NCBI RefSeq assembly: GCF_001403875.1
Contig: NZ_LN884299.1
Span: forward strand, 1,922,117 to 1,986,116
Direction of reading: 5' to 3'
DNA from: Paenibacillus ihumii
Lineage (GTDB): Bacteria; Bacillota; Bacilli; Paenibacillales; Paenibacillaceae
DNA length: 64,000 nt
Part shown: positions 59,764 to 64,000 of the stretch, one piece after another
Position numbering within the stretch: the first letter of the stretch is position 1
Layout: each line of letters starts with the position of its first letter
Notes under the pieces: model-generated
What the model was told of the DNA's origin: nothing
Seen by the model: only the letters and a program-made list of their open reading frames with translations
Databases searched by the model: none
Translations under genes and position numbers: made by a program

Positions 59764-61311
59764 ATGAGTTTATTAACTGTAGAGAACGTCTCCCACAATT
59801 TTGGGGATCGAACGTTGTTTAAGAACGTTTCGTTCCGTTTGCTGGCCGGCGAGCATGTTGGCTTGGTCGGAGCGAATGGCGTAGGCAAGTCCACTTTAAT
59901 GAATATTTTGACCGGCCAGGTTCTGAAGGATGAGGGGAAGGTTGAATGGACGCCGAAGGTACGGTACGGCTACCTCGACCAGCATACGAAGCTGACACCT
60001 GGCAAGACGGTCCGCGATATATTGAAGGATGCATTTCTTCCTCTCCTGGAGCTGGAGAAGGAAATGATGGCGATAACCGAGAAGATGGCGGATGCCTCTC
60101 CCGAGGAGCTGGAGCTGCTGCTGGAGCAGATGGGTGAAATTCAAGAGCAGCTGGATATCGGTGATTTCTATCTTATCGATGTGAAGGTTGAAGAGATGGC
60201 GAACGGGCTCGGTCTGTCGGCGATCGGTCTAGACCGCGATGTCTCGGCTTTAAGCGGCGGCCAGCGCACCAAGGTGCTTCTTGCCAAGCTGCTGCTCGAG
60301 AAGCCCAATGTCCTGCTGCTGGATGAGCCGACTAACTATTTGGACGTAGAGCATATCCAATGGCTTACGAATTATCTTCAGAATTATCCGTATGCCTTTA
60401 TCCTAATCTCCCATGATACGGAGTTCATGAATAAGGTAGTTAACGTCATATACCATCTCGAATTTGCGAAATTGACGCGTTATTCGGCGAACTACGAGAA
60501 GTTTCTGGAAATGGCCGACATTAACAAGAATCAGCATATTGAGGCTTACGAGAAGCAGCAGGAGTATATTAAGAAGCAGGAGGATTTCATCCAGCGGAAC
60601 AAGGCAAGGTATTCGACGTCAGGCCGGGCGAAGAGCCGGGAGAAGCAGCTGGATCGTATGGAACGAATCGATAAACCCGAGGAGGCCGCTAAGCCGGTAT
60701 TCGGCTTCAAGGAAGCGAGAGCCAGCGGAAAAACGGTGTTTGAAGGTATCGATTTTGAAATCGGTTATACGCATGCACTGCTCCCTAAAATGTCGATGAC
60801 GATTGAACGCGGCGAGAAAATCGCCATCGTCGGCTGCAATGGTGTCGGCAAATCGACTCTGCTGAAGACGATACTTGGCGTGATTCCGCCAATTAGCGGC
60901 AAAACGTATCAGGGTGACTTCCTGTATCCGGCGTATTTCGAGCAAGAGGTACGGCCCGGAAACGCAACGCCGATCGACGATGTATGGAATGAATTCCCTC
61001 ATCTTAACCAGCATGAAGTACGGGCGCATTTGGCGCGCTGCGGCCTCAAGAACGATCATATCACGCGCCAGCTCAGAGCGCTTAGCGGGGGCGAGCAGGC
61101 CAAGGTCCGGCTGTGCAAGCTGATGATGCGCGAGACGAACTGGATTCTGTTTGACGAGCCGACAAACCATTTGGACGTCGTGGCCAAAGAGGAGCTGAAG
61201 CGTGCACTGAAGGAATTTAAGGGCACTGTTCTGCTAGTATCCCATGAGCCAGACTTCTACGAAGACTGGGTAACGAAGGTGTGGGACGTCGAGCAGTGGT
61301 CCACAAAGTAA
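59764..61311 (+). CDS. ABC-F family ATPase (translation factor type)
   Basis: The 515-residue protein is called from ATG 59764 (MSLLTVENVSHNFGDRTLF); AAGGAG lies 14 bases upstream, so the TTG at 59752 is also possible. Two ABC domains and no membrane segments define ABC-F. The first has Walker A GLVGANGVGKST near 37-48, signature LSGGQRTKVLLAKLL and VLLLDEPTNYLD. The linker (PtIM) is a charged coiled coil near 240-300. The second has IVGCNGVGKST near 356-366, LSGGEQAKVRLCKLMM and ILFDEPTNHLD. ABC-F proteins act on the ribosomal E site; it cannot be told here whether this one is a housekeeping factor (YbiT-like) or gives antibiotic protection. Confidence 0.92.
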   Translation: MSLLTVENVSHNFGDRTLFKNVSFRLLAGEHVGLVGANGVGKSTLMNILTGQVLKDEGKVEWTPKVRYGYLDQHTKLTPGKTVRDILKDAFLPLLELEKEMMAITEKMADASPEELELLLEQMGEIQEQLDIGDFYLIDVKVEEMANGLGLSAIGLDRDVSALSGGQRTKVLLAKLLLEKPNVLLLDEPTNYLDVEHIQWLTNYLQNYPYAFILISHDTEFMNKVVNVIYHLEFAKLTRYSANYEKFLEMADINKNQHIEAYEKQQEYIKKQEDFIQRNKARYSTSGRAKSREKQLDRMERIDKPEEAAKPVFGFKEARASGKTVFEGIDFEIGYTHALLPKMSMTIERGEKIAIVGCNGVGKSTLLKTILGVIPPISGKTYQGDFLYPAYFEQEVRPGNATPIDDVWNEFPHLNQHEVRAHLARCGLKNDHITRQLRALSGGEQAKVRLCKLMMRETNWILFDEPTNHLDVVAKEELKRALKEFKGTVLLVSHEPDFYEDWVTKVWDVEQWSTK

Positions 61312-61364
61312 AGGAATCATGTTATTCCGGTAATTCAAGTCTCTTGCGAAAGGAGCGAAAGGGA

Positions 61365-62447
61365 ATGCAGGGTAAAAATCGATCTGAAGCTTCCACAGCG
61401 GTCTTGTCTGCGGGTCCGAGGGACCGTACGGACCGGTATTCCAGGCAGGAGCGCTTCGTCATGATCGGTTCGGAGGGTCAGCGCAAGCTGTCCGAAGGCG
61501 CGGTACTTGTAGTCGGGGCGGGAGCGCTCGGGACGGGAATTGCCGAGACGCTCGTCCGGGCCGGCGTTGGGCGCGTGGTTATTGCGGATCGCGACTATGT
61601 GGAATGGAGCAATTTGCAAAGGCAGCAGCTGTTTGCAGAGGAAGATGCCGAGCTTCGCCTGCCTAAGGCGATCGCAGCCCAGAAGCGGCTGCAGGCCATC
61701 AACAGCGAGGTAGCTGTTGAAGCTCATGTGATGGATGTAACCTACGCTGAAATAAGCTCCTTATTGCCGGGAATCCAGCTTATCCTGGACGCTACCGATA
61801 ACTTTGATACGAGAATGGTCATTAACGACATTTCGCAGAAGGAGGGAATTCCCTGGATTTACGGTGCCTGCGTTGGGAGCTACGGAATTACCTTCACCAT
61901 TTTGCCAGGGGTAACCGCATGTCTGAATTGCCTGCTAGGCTCAGTTCCGCTAGGGGGGGATACCTGTGATACGGCAGGTATAATTCCGCCCACGGTGCAG
62001 ATGGTTGTGGCTCATCAAACGACGGAGGCGCTGAAGCTTCTGACGGGACGGACGGATAGCCTTAGAGGTACGCTGCTTACGTTCGACCTATGGCGCAACG
62101 AGCAGGCTTCACTCAAGATGGACACGGCCAGGAAGGCGGATTGCCCATCCTGTGGTTCTCATGCGACGTATCCGTATCTATCGCACAGCGGCTCGCGAAA
62201 AACCGAAGTGCTGTGCGGCCGGGATACTGTGCAGATCCGCCCTGCCAAGCCGCGTGAATGGAACTTGGAGGAGACCGCCAAAGCACTGATGCGTCTGGGA
62301 GAAGGAACAGCCGAGTTCAATAAATTCCTCCTGTCGTATACGATCGGCGAGCGCCGGCTGGTTTTATTTAAGGATGGACGAGCGCTGATCCACGGGACGA
62401 AGGATATCGTCGAGGCTAAAGTGCTCTATGACAGATATTTCGGATAA
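61365..62447 (+). CDS. ThiF/MoeB-family E1-like adenylyltransferase
   Basis: ATG 61365 behind AAAGGGA gives 360 residues. The adenylation fold is complete: YSRQERFVMIG, nucleotide loop VLVVGAGALGTGIAETLVRAGVGRVVIADRD near 48-78, NLQRQQLF, LILDATDNFDTRMVINDIS near 144 and GACVGSYG. Zinc ligands are CLNC near 194 and CPSC near 262. It activates the C-terminal glycine of a small sulfur carrier (ThiS or MoaD) as acyl-adenylate. A C-terminal extension (about 280-360) is present but without the Cys of a rhodanese. It is alone, with no thi or moa gene near it, so the partner is unknown. Confidence 0.9.
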   Translation: MQGKNRSEASTAVLSAGPRDRTDRYSRQERFVMIGSEGQRKLSEGAVLVVGAGALGTGIAETLVRAGVGRVVIADRDYVEWSNLQRQQLFAEEDAELRLPKAIAAQKRLQAINSEVAVEAHVMDVTYAEISSLLPGIQLILDATDNFDTRMVINDISQKEGIPWIYGACVGSYGITFTILPGVTACLNCLLGSVPLGGDTCDTAGIIPPTVQMVVAHQTTEALKLLTGRTDSLRGTLLTFDLWRNEQASLKMDTARKADCPSCGSHATYPYLSHSGSRKTEVLCGRDTVQIRPAKPREWNLEETAKALMRLGEGTAEFNKFLLSYTIGERRLVLFKDGRALIHGTKDIVEAKVLYDRYFG

Positions 62448-62467
62448 GAAGATTTGTAAGAAGGCAG

Positions 62468-62500
62468 ACCATTTCCGCGAAATGCGGGAATGGTTTGTTT
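62468..62500 (+). terminator. terminator of the ThiF/MoeB-like gene
   Basis: ACCATTTCCGC pairs with GCGGGAATGGT (one G-T pair) around GAAAT, followed by TTGTTTGC; the U-tract is moderate. Confidence 0.75.
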
Positions 62501-62563
62501 GCATTTTGTCCATCTTAATAAATAAACTCGGGATGGGGATGCAGAAGGTGGGCAGCGAATAGA

Positions 62564-63241
62564 ATGGAAATTCACATATTGTCGGCAGGAGGGGAGTCCC
62601 TCGAGAGCAGCCGCTTATACCGGCAGCTGAAGGAAGCGGGATATGACGTAGCATGGTTTCGCAACAAGGAGGTTACGAAGGAAGCGCTGCTTAAGCAGAA
62701 GCCGGATATTATGCTGGTTGAAAAGGGGCTATCCGACGTGGACGCTATGGCGCTGCTCAAAGCGCACGAGGGCGTATTGTCGTTTCCGATTATTACTGTT
62801 CTGCTTGAACGCAGCACGGAACAACTGATCGAGGCCTTCGCTGCGGGAGCGAGCGATGTGGTAGACGGCAGCGTGCCGTTTGAGGAGCTGGCCATACGTA
62901 TGGAGCACTGGGTTCGAATGTATATGCGGTTGAATGACGGACAGCCGAGCGAGATCATATTCGAGGATTTGCGGATCGAACCGAAGAGCCGGAAGGTATT
63001 CCGGGAAGGGGAGATCATCAAGCTGACGCCGAAGGAATATGACCTGCTCGTATATCTCGCCAAGCATGCCAATACCGTCTGCCATCGGGATGATATTTTG
63101 CAGGAGGTATGGGGCTATGACTTTGCGACAGGGACCAACGTAGTGGATGTATATGTCCGTCATTTGCGTAAAAAAATCGACCGCGGCAGGGCCCGGAAAA
63201 TTATCCATACCGTCCGGGGGACGGGCTATATGATGCATTAG
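62564..63241 (+). CDS. orphan OmpR-type response regulator lacking the phospho-acceptor Asp
   Basis: The 225-residue protein begins MEIHILSAGGESLESS. Its N-terminal domain has the receiver pattern, but the acidic pair of the first strand is absent (ILSAGGE) and Glu53 replaces the phospho-acceptor in DIMLVEKGL. The usual Lys of the last strand is also missing (DVVDGSVPFEEL). The C-terminal Trans_reg_C winged helix is normal: IIFEDLRIEPKSRKVFREGEIIKLTPKEYDLLVYLAKHAN and GTNVVDVYVRHLRKKID, ending VRGTGYMMH. No kinase gene is adjacent. It should therefore be an atypical, phosphorylation-independent regulator, perhaps locked in an active-like state. Confidence 0.88.
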   Translation: MEIHILSAGGESLESSRLYRQLKEAGYDVAWFRNKEVTKEALLKQKPDIMLVEKGLSDVDAMALLKAHEGVLSFPIITVLLERSTEQLIEAFAAGASDVVDGSVPFEELAIRMEHWVRMYMRLNDGQPSEIIFEDLRIEPKSRKVFREGEIIKLTPKEYDLLVYLAKHANTVCHRDDILQEVWGYDFATGTNVVDVYVRHLRKKIDRGRARKIIHTVRGTGYMMH

Positions 63242-63247
63242 AACGTG

Positions 63248-63295
63248 AAAGAGGCTTTCCCTTGGCAGCATAGCCGCTGCGGGGAAGCCTCTTTT
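63248..63295 (+). terminator. terminator of the orphan regulator gene
   Basis: AAAGAGGCTTTCCC pairs with GGGGAAGCCTCTTTT with a long G/C-containing loop; the T-tract is short. It can also serve the convergent minus-strand peptidase gene. Confidence 0.75.
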
Positions 63296-63385
63296 GCAGG
63301 GTGATAGGAGTTTTTAGTGCCGATGCTGCAGCGCAGCCTCATTCCAAGCTCGCAAGCTTTTCGACATAAAATGAGTCAATATAAA

Positions 63386-63907
63386 CTACAGTACGCGACG
63401 AGCTTTAATATAAGTTCTTTTCCATGTTCCGGAGTTCAGATCGGAGATCGTTACCCCAGGCTTGCCGTAAGTATGCAAAATTTTGCCATTGCCTGCATAG
63501 ACGGCTACGTGTGTGATGTTTTTTCCAGTTGAACGGCTGCCGCTGGAGAAGAATACAAGGTCGCCAGGGCGCAGGTTCGATTTGGATACCGCTTTACCTA
63601 CTTTGGATTGGGCTGCGGATGTACGCGGCAGGTTAACGCCGTAATTCTTGAAAATATGCTTCATAAAAGAAGAGCAGTCAAATACGCGAGTAGTTGAAGT
63701 CGAAGCACCGAATTTATAAGGTGTGCCCATATATTTTTTTCCGAAGTTAACGACTTGAGTTCCTTTAGAAACAGCCACGCTTTCTGCGGATTGAGATGCT
63801 GCGGCTGCTTGTGCTGTGCCTGCACCGCCTGCAAGGAAAGTTCCGAACCCAAGGGCTGAAACAATACCTACCGTCAATACTTTTTGGGATATAGTATGCA
63901 TTTTCAT
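63386..63907 (-). CDS. secreted NlpC/P60 cell-wall endopeptidase
   Basis: The 173-residue protein has a GGAGG site before the ATG at 63907 on the minus strand. A signal peptide (1 to about 35, ending AQAAAA) leads to a single NlpC/P60 domain: MGTPYKFGASTSTTRVFDCSSFMKHIFKNYGVNLPRTSAAQ with the catalytic Cys in DCSS near 78, GDLVFFSS, the catalytic His in ITHVAVYAGNGKILH near 132 and the third polar residue about 12 residues later. Such enzymes cut D-Glu-diaminopimelate bonds of peptidoglycan. There is no SH3 or LysM domain, so cell-wall targeting is by the catalytic domain alone. The 93 bases to the window end hold its 5' leader. Confidence 0.92.
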   Translation of the reverse strand: MKMHTISQKVLTVGIVSALGFGTFLAGGAGTAQAAAASQSAESVAVSKGTQVVNFGKKYMGTPYKFGASTSTTRVFDCSSFMKHIFKNYGVNLPRTSAAQSKVGKAVSKSNLRPGDLVFFSSGSRSTGKNITHVAVYAGNGKILHTYGKPGVTISDLNSGTWKRTYIKARRVL

Positions 63908-64000
63908 GTTGTTTGTAGTACCTCCAAAGTTTTTTTTTGACCGGTTCGATTTGAAGTATAACAGGTTTGAAGCCAGCCATAATTTGCTAGAATCGTGAAG

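Overview
The window looks like chromosome of a spore-forming, low-to-moderate GC Firmicute, most likely Paenibacillus or a close relative. Support comes from the gene order spoVK-hflX-ynbB-glnR-glnA and lexA-yneA-ynzC (as in Bacillus), purine-rich Shine-Dalgarno sites with frequent TTG/GTG starts, CcpA-type cre sites, Firmicute LexA boxes, and the YesM/YesN-type sugar two-component system. All assignments come from reading the sequence and translations; no database search was run.

Layout. 1-7.5 kb: housekeeping block (end of a Gly/Asn/Gln-rich secreted or wall protein, NtdP-like phosphatase, SanA/YdcF-like protein, spoVK, hflX, a PLP lyase, and glnR-glnA behind a promoter whose spacer is a GlnR box). 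7.5-12.1 kb: AT-rich accessory DNA with short tandem repeats, a complete IS3-family element, orphan membrane proteins and a decayed gene. 12.2-20.5 kb: sugar sensing and uptake (membrane-anchored sugar-binding protein, YesM-like kinase, YesN-like regulator, XylFGH-like ABC transporter) with three cre-like sites. 20.7-31.5 kb: a polymorphic-toxin locus: a secreted CBM/FN3 protein with a 699-bp internal tandem repeat, a small secreted protein, a 1590-residue RHS protein, a nuclease-like toxin tail displaced into the -1 frame at a G6 tract, a WG-repeat protein (possible immunity protein), then fragments of older rhs ends.

31.7-49.2 kb: mostly housekeeping: YitT-family protein, alpha/beta hydrolase, lexA diverging from yneA with four LexA boxes, DUF896 protein, aldo/keto reductase, HAD phosphatases, mtnD diverging from metH, rnz, a base-excision-repair pair (Fpg-like glycosylase lacking one zinc ligand, overlapping an endonuclease IV homologue), a cREC-domain protein and an RlmM-like methyltransferase.

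49.2-59.7 kb is the most unusual region. A promoter-plus-terminator leader precedes a ten-gene Tad/type IV-pilus-like operon. Its first gene fuses a Ser/Thr kinase to a ParA/CpaE-like domain without P-loop lysines; then come a CpaB-like SAF protein, two further degenerate ParA-like proteins, a CpaF-like ATPase, a probable TadB-TadC fusion and four single-TM proteins of unknown family. The window ends with an ABC-F ATPase, a ThiF/MoeB-like E1 enzyme, an orphan OmpR-type regulator with Glu at the phospho-acceptor position, and a secreted NlpC/P60 peptidase.
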